From contig KE159639.1 in assembly GCA_000403315.2 (NCBI GenBank), positions 456,132-520,131 on the forward strand: 64,000 bases of DNA. Reading direction: 5' to 3'. Position 1 is the first letter of the stretch. Every line of letters starts with the position of its first letter. The DNA comes from Lachnospiraceae bacterium A2 (GTDB lineage: Bacteria > Bacillota > Clostridia > Lachnospirales > Lachnospiraceae). Made by a program: the position numbers and the translations under genes. Below are positions 17,052-26,045 of the stretch, piece by piece. The notes under the pieces are model-generated. The model was given only the letters and a program-made list of their open reading frames with translations, had not been told where the DNA came from and did no database searches.

Positions 17052-17972
17052 TTAAGTCTGGCTTAACAGATACATATACCCATCTTCCAACGTAGGGGGC
17101 TGAAGCATATATTTTTCTTCTGGCTCAACGTCTGACAATACCCTGTACTGTGTGCCTGACTGTGAAGAAATGATATTTAAGACAGCATACTTTTCCTTGA
17201 TATGTTTATCCTGCTTTTTTGCCGCTGAAATAAGGTAAACTTTTCCCTCTGCCTGTCCCACCAGTTCTTCCGTGCTGCCATTCCATATCATTTTCCCATT
17301 GTTCAATACTCCTATATTTTCACAACACGATTCAACATCCGAAGAAATATGGGTGGAAAGAATCACGATCCTGTCTTCTGCAAATTCACTGAGCAGATTA
17401 CGGAAACGAATACGTTCCTCTGGGTCAAGCCCTGCTGTCGGTTCATCAACAATAAGGATTTGCGGGTTATGTAACAGTGCCTGTGCAATCCCCAGCCGTC
17501 TTTTCATCCCTCCCGATAAAGCCTTTACTTTCGTCCTCATATCTTCTTTTAGATTTACCTGTTCAAGTAATGCCAATATTCTTTCTCTTCGGATTTTATC
17601 TGGAATTTCCGACAGCAGCCCAAGGTAATCCATTGTGCCATAAACACTCATACCTCTGTAAAAAGAAAAATCCTGCGGAAGATAACCTACGATTTCCCGT
17701 ATTTTACCTGTTTCTTTGATTGGGATACCATTCATACTGATTTCCCCGCCTGACGCTTCCGAAAGCGTCGCCAAAATTTTCATAAGGCTTGTTTTCCCTG
17801 CGCCATTCCGCCCAAGAAGCCCGTACATTCCAGAATGGATTGTAACGGATACATTTTCAAGGGCTGTCTTTTTTCCATAGTTTTTGGAAAGATTTCTTAT
17901 TACAATTTCATTGTTTTTGCCGTATGGCACGTGTGCCCGGCTGGGTATAAAGGTATCCTTTAGGATTTCCAT
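17052..17972 (-). CDS. ABC transporter ATP-binding protein
   Basis: The 306-residue nucleotide-binding subunit of the exporter. Walker A is GLLGRNGAGKTSL (near residue 55), the Q-loop LPQDFSFY, the signature ALSGGMKRRLG, Walker B ILIVDEPTAGLDP, and the switch His ILSTHIS. The C-terminal 80 residues form the extra domain common in DrrA/CcmA-like exporters. AAGGAGG precedes the ATG. It is the first gene of a three-gene transporter unit, 70 bp downstream of its two-component genes. Confidence 0.92.
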   Translation of the reverse strand: MEILKDTFIPSRAHVPYGKNNEIVIRNLSKNYGKKTALENVSVTIHSGMYGLLGRNGAGKTSLMKILATLSEASGGEISMNGIPIKETGKIREIVGYLPQDFSFYRGMSVYGTMDYLGLLSEIPDKIRRERILALLEQVNLKEDMRTKVKALSGGMKRRLGIAQALLHNPQILIVDEPTAGLDPEERIRFRNLLSEFAEDRIVILSTHISSDVESCCENIGVLNNGKMIWNGSTEELVGQAEGKVYLISAAKKQDKHIKEKYAVLNIISSQSGTQYRVLSDVEPEEKYMLQPPTLEDGYMYLLSQT

Positions 17973-18044
17973 AAATACAAAAACCTCCTTACTTGTGTTG
18001 TAAGGAGATTTTATAATAGAAAAGCCAATTTTCCGAAAAGGATA

Positions 18045-19223
18045 TTAAAAAATTTTCAATTTGGCTGTTACACATGCCCCCTTTTCTTTCTGATTTCCGA
18101 CATACAACAAACCGCCATGTTTTTCACAAAGTATCTTACATACGCTTAAGCCTATACCAAAATGCTGTTTTTCCTTATCATTACTGTAAAATACAGTGGT
18201 TGCTTTTTCCAAATCTGCCGCTGAAAAACCTTTCCCGTCATCCTTTACCGTAAGAATGAGAAAATCTTTTTTGTGTGAAAGGTTTATGCTTACTTGTTTT
18301 TCCGCATATCTTAATGCGTTCTGCAGGAGATTTTCTAAAATCCGAAAAAACACGCCCTTATCTATTTGAATTTTGTCTATCGTAATGTTATTTGAAATAA
18401 TGATTTCTTTATCCCCCGTAAGCTGCTGCACATTGCTTCTTAATTCATTCAATAATAGCTTCACATTTTCAGACCGTTTTTCAATTTCAATATTTTCAAT
18501 CTTCTCAATATCCCGAACGCTCTTTACATATAGCTCCAAACGGTTTACCGCCCCCTGCATAGATGATACCGTATCGAAAAGCATATCTTCCGTAAGCTTA
18601 TCCTGTGGGATATTTTTCTCTAAATAGTCTAAATATCCTTTGAGGACGGTAATCGGCGTTCTTAAATCATGAGATACCGAAGCATTCAATAATTTCCTTT
18701 GTTCTAAGGATTCCCACAACGCTTTGTGTTTTTGCCGAAGCTCCCTGCGCATTTTTTCCATAGAACAGCATAACCGCCCTAACTCATCATCACCGTCATA
18801 TTCAATGTGAAAGTCAAGATTATCCTCCTGTATTCTTTCCACGCCATTTTGTAACTGTGTGATAGGCTCCCGAAGCTTCTTTCGGTAATATACCGCCGCA
18901 GCCGCCCCAATCCCGACAGCAATATAAAAAACAGGCAGACCAACCATAGCAGCGTAAGAACCATAATAGGCGACAGTATCCCATCTGCTTAAAGGCTGCC
19001 ATGTGATATTGTTGTTATCAATATCCAAAATATAATTGCCTGTGTCCTCATCCACCTGAAAATCAGGGGAATTTATCGTCATATACCGTTTCTTTAATAT
19101 TTCATGCTGCACTTGGTTTGCCGCAAAGATAGTAATAGACGATAACATGGCAGTCACACATATCGTAATTAAAAAAGTAACTGCCATAGATGTCCTAAGC
19201 GACTTTGTTTTTATTTTGCCCAT
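18045..19223 (-). CDS. Sensor histidine kinase of the ABC exporter locus
   Basis: 392 residues. Two membrane helices (about 12-35 and 88-112) enclose a short outside loop of about 50 residues. A HAMP domain follows, then a HisKA H-box (ASVSHDLRTPITVLKG) and an HATPase domain (N-box ILENLLQNALRYAEK, G-box DDGKGF, FGIGLSVCK). The small sensor loop suggests that the kinase senses through the transporter or within the membrane. Its start overlaps the regulator gene by 13 bp. Confidence 0.88.
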   Translation of the reverse strand: MGKIKTKSLRTSMAVTFLITICVTAMLSSITIFAANQVQHEILKKRYMTINSPDFQVDEDTGNYILDIDNNNITWQPLSRWDTVAYYGSYAAMVGLPVFYIAVGIGAAAAVYYRKKLREPITQLQNGVERIQEDNLDFHIEYDGDDELGRLCCSMEKMRRELRQKHKALWESLEQRKLLNASVSHDLRTPITVLKGYLDYLEKNIPQDKLTEDMLFDTVSSMQGAVNRLELYVKSVRDIEKIENIEIEKRSENVKLLLNELRSNVQQLTGDKEIIISNNITIDKIQIDKGVFFRILENLLQNALRYAEKQVSINLSHKKDFLILTVKDDGKGFSAADLEKATTVFYSNDKEKQHFGIGLSVCKILCEKHGGLLYVGNQKEKGACVTAKLKIF

Positions 19224-19882
19224 TTATAACCAACTCCCCATACTGTTTCAATATAGTTTTTATCCGTATAAACTGACAGCTTATTCCGTATCTTTCGGAT
19301 ATGTTCTTTTACTACAATGCTATCGCCCTCGCCATTATATCCCCAAAGTTTTTCATAGATGGTTTCCCTGTCAAAAACCATGCCTGCATTTTGGGAAAGA
19401 AAACGGATAATCTCAAATTCTTTATTTGAGAAGTCTAACTGTTCCTTACCATAAAATACCGTTCGGCTATTGTAATCAATCATCAATTCTTCATCAAACC
19501 TTAGATTTTCAGCTGTGCCTTTTCTTTCTTCACGCCGAAGGTGTGCCGAAATTCTTGCTAATAATTCATCCATGCGAAAAGGTTTCGTAATATAATCATC
19601 CCCGCCGACAGACAGCCCCTTTATCACATCCCGTTCCGTTACCCGTGCTGTCAAAAAAATAATCGGGCAGGATATATGCCCTCGGATAAGCTGGCACAAC
19701 TCCAGCCCATCCATTTCTGGCATATTTATATCCAACAATATAATATCTGGTATTACGTTTAATAGTTCTAACGCTTTTTTTGCATTTTCCGCCCTATATA
19801 CGGAAAATTCATCTCCTAAACATTTTTCCATCATGGATAATATCATTTCTTCATCATCAATAATCAGTATCTTGTATTTCAT
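19211..19882 (-). CDS. OmpR-family response regulator of the ABC exporter locus
   Basis: 223 residues. The receiver domain has IIDDEE at 6-11, phospho-acceptor Asp in DIILLDINMPEMDG near 50, and a conserved Lys in YITKPF. The winged-helix C-terminal domain ends in NYIETVWGVGYKWAK. The ATG at 19882 follows GGAG at eight bases. It overlaps the kinase gene and very probably controls the adjacent ABC operon. Neither gene has a counterpart in the other two-component system at 20.6-22.6 kb, so the loci are separate. Confidence 0.9.
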   Translation of the reverse strand: MKYKILIIDDEEMILSMMEKCLGDEFSVYRAENAKKALELLNVIPDIILLDINMPEMDGLELCQLIRGHISCPIIFLTARVTERDVIKGLSVGGDDYITKPFRMDELLARISAHLRREERKGTAENLRFDEELMIDYNSRTVFYGKEQLDFSNKEFEIIRFLSQNAGMVFDRETIYEKLWGYNGEGDSIVVKEHIRKIRNKLSVYTDKNYIETVWGVGYKWAK

Positions 19883-20042
19883 AGGCAATGCTCCTTATCA
19901 GTTAATCCCTTTATTGTAGCCGATAAAAGACAGATTTTCGACAATTTCATGCCAAGTGATTATAATTATACCCGTTATCTCCATTGCTATCAACAGCATT
20001 GCATACGGGTGGCAGAAATCACTTTCTACCGCCCGTGTATAG

Positions 20043-20432
20043 CTATGCATAAATAATTTCCTCGTTCACAATTTCCCTCGCACACGCCCTTATGTTATTT
20101 AAATGTTGTACCCATTCTAAGGCGTTTTCTTCCTTTAGCTGTTCCGTTATGCCCTGTGCCTGTTTCATGCCCTCTATGAGCCTTTCAAAGCGTCCCTGCG
20201 CCTGCCTGTCGATGTCGGCAAGGTAAGAATTGAGCCTGCCGCTTGTGAGCAGATTGGTGTATGTAACTTTGCGGTACTGCTTCAGATAGTCCAGATGCCG
20301 CTTTCTCGCCTGTCGGCTCGGTCGGTTCGCAGCTTGAGTGCCACTGGCACTCGCTCACCCCCATATGCCTATCGGCTGTTCTTCTTCGGCGGGTAATCTT
20401 AAATCTGGAATCAGCAGGCTGTATGTATATAC
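20043..20432 (-). pseudogene. TnpV-family gene interrupted by a short insert
   Basis: The C-terminal half of a TnpV-type transposon protein is readable (RHLDYLKQYRKVTYTNLL, then EWVQHLNNIRACAREIV, ending NEEIIYA). The N-terminal piece IPDLRLPAEEEQPIGIWG lies upstream in the same frame. Between them is an insert of about 55 bp (about 20303-20358) that brings a TGA stop and contains the palindrome GAGTGCCACTGGCACTC. The start region is also lost. It belongs to the decayed mobile segment. Confidence 0.7.
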
Positions 20433-20504
20433 TACTCAAACTTCCAACATTTAAAATGGGATTTGCACTTTGAAAAATCAATACTTTAACTCACAAAATA
20501 GTAA

Positions 20505-20640
20505 TCAGGCAGCTATGGAACCTCTCTCCAATGCTTTTTGCATGTACTTTGGCAGTCTTTGAACAAAGCCGGTTGTAAATTCTTCCAGCTGCTGCTGAGT
20601 GATATTAGGGGTATTTATTGGGGTAAAGCACTTTTCAGAA
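20505..20640 (-). other. Possible C-terminal gene fragment
   Basis: Downstream of the kinase gene the minus strand reads NTPNITQQQLEEFTTGFVQR, LPKYMQKALERGSIAA, then a stop. This has the look of real protein sequence but has no start of its own. I do not recognise the family. It probably is debris from the mobile region. Confidence 0.3.
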
Positions 20641-21927
20641 TTAACACAAACCGCGCTTCAAGGGCAATTTTACGGTAAACGTGCTGCCCCCTCCCTTGGT
20701 ATCGCTGACTGAAATCTGCCCTCCATGCCCCTTACAGATTTCCTTTGCAATAGACAGGCCAAGCCCAAAGTGCCCTTTCTTGCTATGTGCCCCGTCTGCC
20801 TGATAAAATTTGTCGAATATTTTCCCCTTCTCCCCTTCCGGGATGCCTTTCCCTGTGTCAGCCACCTGTAAAACGGCTTTTCCCCGCTGCCGGGACAGGC
20901 GCAGGGAAACCTCCTGCCCGGACGGGGTATAGCAGAAGGCGTTGTCCAGCAGAACCACAAGAACCTGCTCCACCCTCTGTGCGTCGCAGAAGCAGCTATA
21001 GCTGCAGCCCTCCTCCTTAACAAACGACAGGGAAATCCCCTTCTGCCCTGCCATCCCAAGATAAGCCCCATATACCTGTTCCGCCAGCGCCGCCAGGTCC
21101 ACAGGGGCAAAGGAAAACCCCAGTTCCGCCTGTTCTGCTTTTGCCAAGCACAAAAGGTCCTGCACCAGCCGCTCCATCTGAGCCATTTCATTGTCCATCA
21201 GGGAGAAAATGCGTTCCTGCTTTTCCGGCGCAGCCCACCGTTTCAGGACGGAAAGGCCTGTTTTAAATACTGCCAGCGGGGAACGCAGCTCATGGGAAGC
21301 AAAGGCGATGAAATTCTTCTGTTTTTCATGGTTCTGGACCACTGGGCGCAGCACATGGGAAGTAAACCGGTAGGAAAACAGGTAAGCTGCCGGCATAGCG
21401 CACAGCCAAGCCCCCAGAAACCAAATGCGCTGCACTTCCACATTGCGGGAAAATGGCTCCAGGCTGTACAGATAGAGGTACGTAATGCATGGCTCCCGCC
21501 CCGAAACCGCCCCATACAGCACCAGGTATCCCGGCTTTTTGGTTTTATAAGGAAAGTATGCCACTTCAGAAACATGTCCCCCGGAAATTGGGGAAATATT
21601 TTTTTCTTTGATATAAGCTTTTACTTCTTCCACCACTTCCTGCCCCCGCCCTTCCAAGGCTACACGGGAAAGGGAGGAAGGGACGCCGTTTATTTCCAGA
21701 TACAGGATATTTTGGCCGACATGCCGCATGTACCAATTGATGCTGACAGGTTCCCCCTTGTGCAGTTCATAAGAAATATCGTCCGCTTTCCGGAAAAAAA
21801 GGGCTTCTTCCTGCCCGTACATGCTTTTTTCCGCAATCCGCAGGCAGCAAAGTACCAGGGTAAAGGCCAGGAGAGCCGTTATAAAACAGCAAAGGAAAGA
21901 AAGCTTGATTTTAATGTTCCGGAACAT
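20641..21927 (-). CDS. Sensor histidine kinase controlling the adjacent transport operon
   Basis: 428 residues. An N-terminal membrane helix (about 9-30) and a second (about 165-188) frame an extracytoplasmic sensor domain of about 130 residues. The cytoplasmic part has an H-box (FIAFASHELRSPLAVFKTG), an HATPase domain with N-box VLLDNAFCYTPSG, G1 DTGKGIPEG, and G2 GLGLSIAKE. The start ATG follows the regulator stop by one base. It is divergent from the solute-binding protein operon, which implies that it senses a signal relevant to that transporter. Confidence 0.9.
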   Translation of the reverse strand: MFRNIKIKLSFLCCFITALLAFTLVLCCLRIAEKSMYGQEEALFFRKADDISYELHKGEPVSINWYMRHVGQNILYLEINGVPSSLSRVALEGRGQEVVEEVKAYIKEKNISPISGGHVSEVAYFPYKTKKPGYLVLYGAVSGREPCITYLYLYSLEPFSRNVEVQRIWFLGAWLCAMPAAYLFSYRFTSHVLRPVVQNHEKQKNFIAFASHELRSPLAVFKTGLSVLKRWAAPEKQERIFSLMDNEMAQMERLVQDLLCLAKAEQAELGFSFAPVDLAALAEQVYGAYLGMAGQKGISLSFVKEEGCSYSCFCDAQRVEQVLVVLLDNAFCYTPSGQEVSLRLSRQRGKAVLQVADTGKGIPEGEKGKIFDKFYQADGAHSKKGHFGLGLSIAKEICKGHGGQISVSDTKGGGSTFTVKLPLKRGLC

Positions 21928-21928
21928 G

Positions 21929-22612
21929 TCAGACCACCTGCTTTTCCGTAAGGCAATAACCCTGGCGGTGGACAGTTACAATTTCCACGTTTGTCGGGAG
22001 TTTTTTTATTTTTTTCCGCAGGAGGTAAATGTAATTATCTAAATTCCCATCCTCAATTTCCGCTCCCGGGCCCCACACGTTCCCAATAATTTGGAGCCGT
22101 GTCAGAACCTGCTGCGGATTCCTTAAAAAATAAGCCAGCAGCTCCCCTTCCCGCTTCGGCAGCAGGTAGCTTTGCCCCTGATGGATTAATTTGGATTCTT
22201 TTTCCGAAAAACTGATATCCCCAAACGCCAGCAGGGACAGGGAAGCCTGCCCGGACGCACGGCGCATGACACTGCGGATGCGGGCAAGCAGCTCGCCAAT
22301 GTCAAAGGGCTTTACCAGATAATCGTCCGCCCCTAAGTCCAGCCCATTAATTTTTTCCATAGGCTCCCCCAGGGCCGTGAGAAAAATAACAGGGGTTTTC
22401 ACCCCTTCCCGGCGCATACGCATCAATACGCCTTCGCCGGGAAGGCCCGGCAGCATCCGGTCCAGCAGTACCATATCGTGGGCCTCCTGCAGGGCAAGAA
22501 GAAGCCCTTCCGTCCCATCGTGGCAGATATCTACTGTAAAACCTTCTTCCTCCAGCCCATAGCGCAAAATTTCCGTTAAGCTTGTATCATCCTCAATCAG
22601 CAGTATTCTCAT
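21929..22612 (-). CDS. OmpR-family response regulator
   Basis: 227 residues. The receiver domain has LIEDDTS at 5-11, the phospho-acceptor in DMVLLDRMLPGLPG near 51, and a Lys in YLVKPFDIGE. The C-terminal winged helix ends in VEIVTVHRQGYCL. The ATG at 22612 is preceded by GGAGG at five bases; the frame extends four codons further but without a site. The paired 11-bp-spaced half-sites in the divergent intergenic region are its likely targets, giving both autoregulation and control of the transport operon. Confidence 0.92.
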   Translation of the reverse strand: MRILLIEDDTSLTEILRYGLEEEGFTVDICHDGTEGLLLALQEAHDMVLLDRMLPGLPGEGVLMRMRREGVKTPVIFLTALGEPMEKINGLDLGADDYLVKPFDIGELLARIRSVMRRASGQASLSLLAFGDISFSEKESKLIHQGQSYLLPKREGELLAYFLRNPQQVLTRLQIIGNVWGPGAEIEDGNLDNYIYLLRKKIKKLPTNVEIVTVHRQGYCLTEKQVV

Positions 22613-22658
22613 GATGTCCTCCAAGTAATGGGTTTTTGATAATTATAACACAGGGGTT

Positions 22659-22707
22659 CTCTAAAAGTCCTCTAAAAAACGGGCGCTGCCTTAGAGAAAT
22701 TTTAGAG
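22659..22707. promoter_or_regulatory. Two pairs of half-sites with 11-bp spacing (response-regulator operator)
   Basis: CTCTAA occurs at 22659 and 22670, and its complement TTAGAG at 22691 and 22702; each pair is exactly 11 bp apart. Together they form an inverted repeat centred in the divergent region between the regulator gene and the solute-binding protein gene. Tandem half-sites one helical turn apart are typical of OmpR-type regulators. Confidence 0.65.
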
Positions 22708-22847
22708 GACTTTTCCGCCCTCCCATGGTAAGGTATTTTCCAGAAAGGTCGCTGCCAGAAAAACACTGCAGGGCAGGGGCAGGGAATCCTTATGGACGCC
22801 TTCCCTGCAGGCTTCCGGCACGTACCGCACAGAAAGGAGATACCTAC

Positions 22848-25142
22848 ATGAAAAAATTTTTCCCACTATTGCTTACCGGGATTTTACTGCTGCTGTCCTT
22901 ATCCCAAGCAGCATGTTCCTCCCCCGGGCAGAAGGAAGACGGCGGCCAGGGCGCGCCCGCTGCACAAAATGGCAGCCGGGAAGAAACCGCCATGGGCAGG
23001 TACCGGGAAACCCCAGTCCCTTTCCCAGTCCCCGCCAAACATATCTTTGACATTGAAAAAAGGGACGGCGCCCTGCGGGTACTGTCTGAACAGGAACCAG
23101 GAGATTTTACCTGCTGCAAAAGCACGGACGGCGGCGCCACCTGGGAACAGGAGCCATGGGACACCTCATGGATGCCGGAAGGCTACCGGGCAGTATCCGC
23201 CTGCTTTGCACCGGAAGGGGCTGTCTTTGTATCTGCCGGGAAAATGTCTGATGACCCGATCGATGAAAAACATGCAGCAGGCAGCTACGTTTACTTCCGG
23301 CTGGCAGAAACCGAAAGCGGATGGCAGGCCAGCCAGCTCTCCCTGGCGCTGCCGGAACCAAAGGAAGAATACTTAAATGGGGGCTATGGCCTTACTTCCA
23401 TGGCCTGCGGGGAAGACGGGAGCCTTTACGGGATCCTGAACTACCGGCTGGGGGAAGAAAATCATTTCCAAATTTTCAGCTTTAACCCAGACACTGGCGC
23501 TGCCAATTGGGAGCGGGAGATCCAGTTCGGCGAAATCCAAATGTACGGGGACACCCTCTGCCTAAGCGAATACGATGGGAGATTCCAAATTCTGGACAAA
23601 GCATCCGGGGAAACCTTATCCGAAATTACATCCCCTTCCGGAAACGTCTATTTCCGCCTGATGGACATGGATATGGAGGAAAAGAAAATATTTTACTGCC
23701 AGGAAACTGGAATTTACGGCGCTGACGACGCCATGGCCCTGACAGAGCTTTTGGTGGACGGCAGGCTGTCCAGTTTTTCCGACATCAGCAAGACCATGGC
23801 ATACTTCTGCTCTGCCGATGAAAAAACCTTCCTGCTTTTCCTGAAAAATGACGCTTCCCAAAGCCTGGAGCTGATGCGGTATAGTTATGACGCTACGCTG
23901 GCTACCCAGCCGGGGCAGGAACTGAAAATTTATTCCCTGGACAGCGACGACATTGTCAAAAAGCTGGTTTCGAATTTCCAGGCCAGCCACCCCGACGTGC
24001 TTGTTACATATGAAACTGGGATGGACGGCTCCAACGCAAAAAGCGAATCCGACGCAATCAACATCCTAAATACTGAAATTATGGCAGGGAATGGGCCAGA
24101 CCTCCTCTTTTTAAACGGCCTTCCCTGGAAATCCTATGCAGGGAAAGGCATCCTTGCAGATATCAGCAGCCTTGGCCCATGCCAGGAAGGGACGGTATTT
24201 GAAAACCTGTTTTCCGCATATGGAACCAAGGACGGGCAATACGTAGCGCCAATCGCATTTTCCATCCCGGCGCTGGCAGGGGAGGAAAGCCAGATTGCAA
24301 ACATCCATTCACTGGAAGGTTTGGCAGAACTGGCGAAAAACACAGACGGCCTGCCGTCCCTTGGGGCTTATAACTTCCTCCCCTACCTGTTCACCACCTT
24401 TTGGCAGGAAATCCTCACAGAAGACGGAACAGTTTCCAAGGAGGCTGTCAAAGAATTTTTTTCCTTGGCTAAAGAACTGGAGGATTCCGCAAATGCTGCA
24501 GAAGCAAGCTATCATTACCTGACGCCTTTCCAGACAGCAGATGATGGGCAGGCTGCTTCCTATGCATTTTTCACACCGTTCCTTGACGTCTGGGACATTG
24601 TATATGGAAATATATCAGCAAGCGTAGGATACCTTCGGTCAGCCCTGGAATTTACTGCAGTTTCCGGCCACATCCCAGGGCAGAAGCTGGCAGCCCGGCC
24701 TTTCCCGGAACATGTGTTTACCGCCCTGGTCGCAGGGATAAACAGTAAATCCGGGCAGTCCGCCCTTGCCCGTGAATTTCTGGAGTTTGCCCTAAGCGAA
24801 AAGGGGCAGGCAATGTTAATTGACGGCTCCCTGCCTGCTTATACCCAATTTCCAGTCAACAAGGCCGTGTGGGAATCTATGGTAAAAGAGCCTTCCCCGG
24901 AACAGGTCCAGCACTATGCAGACATGTTCCAAAAGCTTGGGGGTTCCTACCGCTGGCCTGCGCAGGAGGAGTTTGGAAAACTGGAGCAGGCAGTGTCAGG
25001 GCTTACTACCCCTGCCATGGACGACTTGGTAATCATCCGCACGGTCCTGGATGGCGGGGCTTCCTACCTGTCCGGCGGGAAATCTTTAGATGGGGCTGTG
25101 GACGAGGTGGTCCAGAAGCTGGAATTGTACCTTAAAGAATGA
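22848..25142 (+). CDS. Lipoprotein: BNR-like domain fused to family 1 solute-binding protein
   Basis: 764 residues. A type II signal sequence ends at LSLSQAAC (Cys23), so the mature protein is lipid-anchored outside the cell. Residues about 60-350 contain a sialidase-type BNR motif (STDGGATWE near 88) and further strand-rich repeats, consistent with a beta-propeller. From about 358 (LKIYSLDSDDIVKKLVSNFQ) to the end it resembles a MalE-type extracellular sugar-binding protein (NGPDLLFLNGLPW, then FLEFALSEKGQAML). Ordinary binding proteins lack the front domain. AAGGAG precedes ATG 22848. It is the first gene of a five-gene operon with two permeases. The ligand is unknown. Confidence 0.85.
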   Translation: MKKFFPLLLTGILLLLSLSQAACSSPGQKEDGGQGAPAAQNGSREETAMGRYRETPVPFPVPAKHIFDIEKRDGALRVLSEQEPGDFTCCKSTDGGATWEQEPWDTSWMPEGYRAVSACFAPEGAVFVSAGKMSDDPIDEKHAAGSYVYFRLAETESGWQASQLSLALPEPKEEYLNGGYGLTSMACGEDGSLYGILNYRLGEENHFQIFSFNPDTGAANWEREIQFGEIQMYGDTLCLSEYDGRFQILDKASGETLSEITSPSGNVYFRLMDMDMEEKKIFYCQETGIYGADDAMALTELLVDGRLSSFSDISKTMAYFCSADEKTFLLFLKNDASQSLELMRYSYDATLATQPGQELKIYSLDSDDIVKKLVSNFQASHPDVLVTYETGMDGSNAKSESDAINILNTEIMAGNGPDLLFLNGLPWKSYAGKGILADISSLGPCQEGTVFENLFSAYGTKDGQYVAPIAFSIPALAGEESQIANIHSLEGLAELAKNTDGLPSLGAYNFLPYLFTTFWQEILTEDGTVSKEAVKEFFSLAKELEDSANAAEASYHYLTPFQTADDGQAASYAFFTPFLDVWDIVYGNISASVGYLRSALEFTAVSGHIPGQKLAARPFPEHVFTALVAGINSKSGQSALAREFLEFALSEKGQAMLIDGSLPAYTQFPVNKAVWESMVKEPSPEQVQHYADMFQKLGGSYRWPAQEEFGKLEQAVSGLTTPAMDDLVIIRTVLDGGASYLSGGKSLDGAVDEVVQKLELYLKE

Positions 25143-25169
25143 CATCTTAAAAACAGAAAGGAGATACCT

Positions 25170-26045
25170 GTGGATACCAAAAAGCAGACGCCGCGAAAAC
25201 AAGACAGACAATTCCAAGATAGCTGGAAAAACTTCTTTTTCCTGCTGCCCAGCCTGTGCGGGGTTTCCATTTTCGTATTCCTGCCTTTTGGGGATGTGGT
25301 GCGCAGGTCTTTTACCAGCCTGACGGGCAGCCAGTTCACGGGGCTTTTAAATTACCGGACAATCCTGAAAAATGAGGCGTTCCGGCTGGCCATGGGAAAT
25401 ACCATAAAATTCCTTGCCGTATGCGTCCCGCTGCTGCTGGCGCTGTCCCTGCTTTTGGCAAACCTCGTACATTTTGGGTTCCTAAAGCATTATAAGGACG
25501 TCTGCCTGCTGCCTATGGCAATCCCGGCGGCATCCTTGGTTTTTGTCTGGAAAATGCTGTTTTCCAGGCACGGGATTATAAACAGCGCCCTGCACCTTTC
25601 GGTTAGCTGGCTGGATTCCTCCTGTGCATTTTGGGTGCTGTCCGCCACTTTCCTCTGGAAAAACATGGGATATTATGTAGTGCTGTGGCTGACAGGGCTT
25701 TCCGGCATCCCAAATAGCCTTTACGAAGCCGCATCCCTTGACGGGGCGGGGGCGCTTGCCAAATTCCGTTATGTGACGCTGCCCGGGCTCCGGCCTATGG
25801 CAGGCGCCGTATGGGTCCTTGCCTTAACCGGGGTGTTTAAGTCCTACCGGGAAAGCTACCTGCTGGCTGGGGAATACCCCGACAAAAGCATTTACATGGT
25901 GCAGCACATGTTCCACAATTGGTTCCGGGACATGTCCATAGAAAAAATGTCCGCGGCTGCCGTCGCCATTGCATGCATATTTGCAGCCTTGGTATACCCG
26001 TTCCGCAAAAAAGGAGGTGGAAATATTGGCACGCTCAGTTCTTAA
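25170..26045 (+). CDS. ABC transporter permease, MalF/UgpA type
   Basis: 291 residues with about six membrane helices (FFFLLPSLCGVSIFVFLPF first). The EAA loop reads YEAASLDGAGALAKFRYVTLP, the site where a sugar-type ABC ATPase docks. The start is GTG at 25170 behind AAGGAG. It ends inside the start of the next permease (20-bp overlap). With that permease and the upstream lipoprotein it forms the membrane part of an importer of carbohydrate or a related solute. No ATPase gene is present, so a shared MsmK-type ATPase is presumed. Confidence 0.88.
   Translation: MDTKKQTPRKQDRQFQDSWKNFFFLLPSLCGVSIFVFLPFGDVVRRSFTSLTGSQFTGLLNYRTILKNEAFRLAMGNTIKFLAVCVPLLLALSLLLANLVHFGFLKHYKDVCLLPMAIPAASLVFVWKMLFSRHGIINSALHLSVSWLDSSCAFWVLSATFLWKNMGYYVVLWLTGLSGIPNSLYEAASLDGAGALAKFRYVTLPGLRPMAGAVWVLALTGVFKSYRESYLLAGEYPDKSIYMVQHMFHNWFRDMSIEKMSAAAVAIACIFAALVYPFRKKGGGNIGTLSS

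Noticed and set aside
17272-17628. Plus-strand frame opposite the ABC ATPase
   Set aside because: Shadow of the Walker A to Walker B region of the real ATPase gene.
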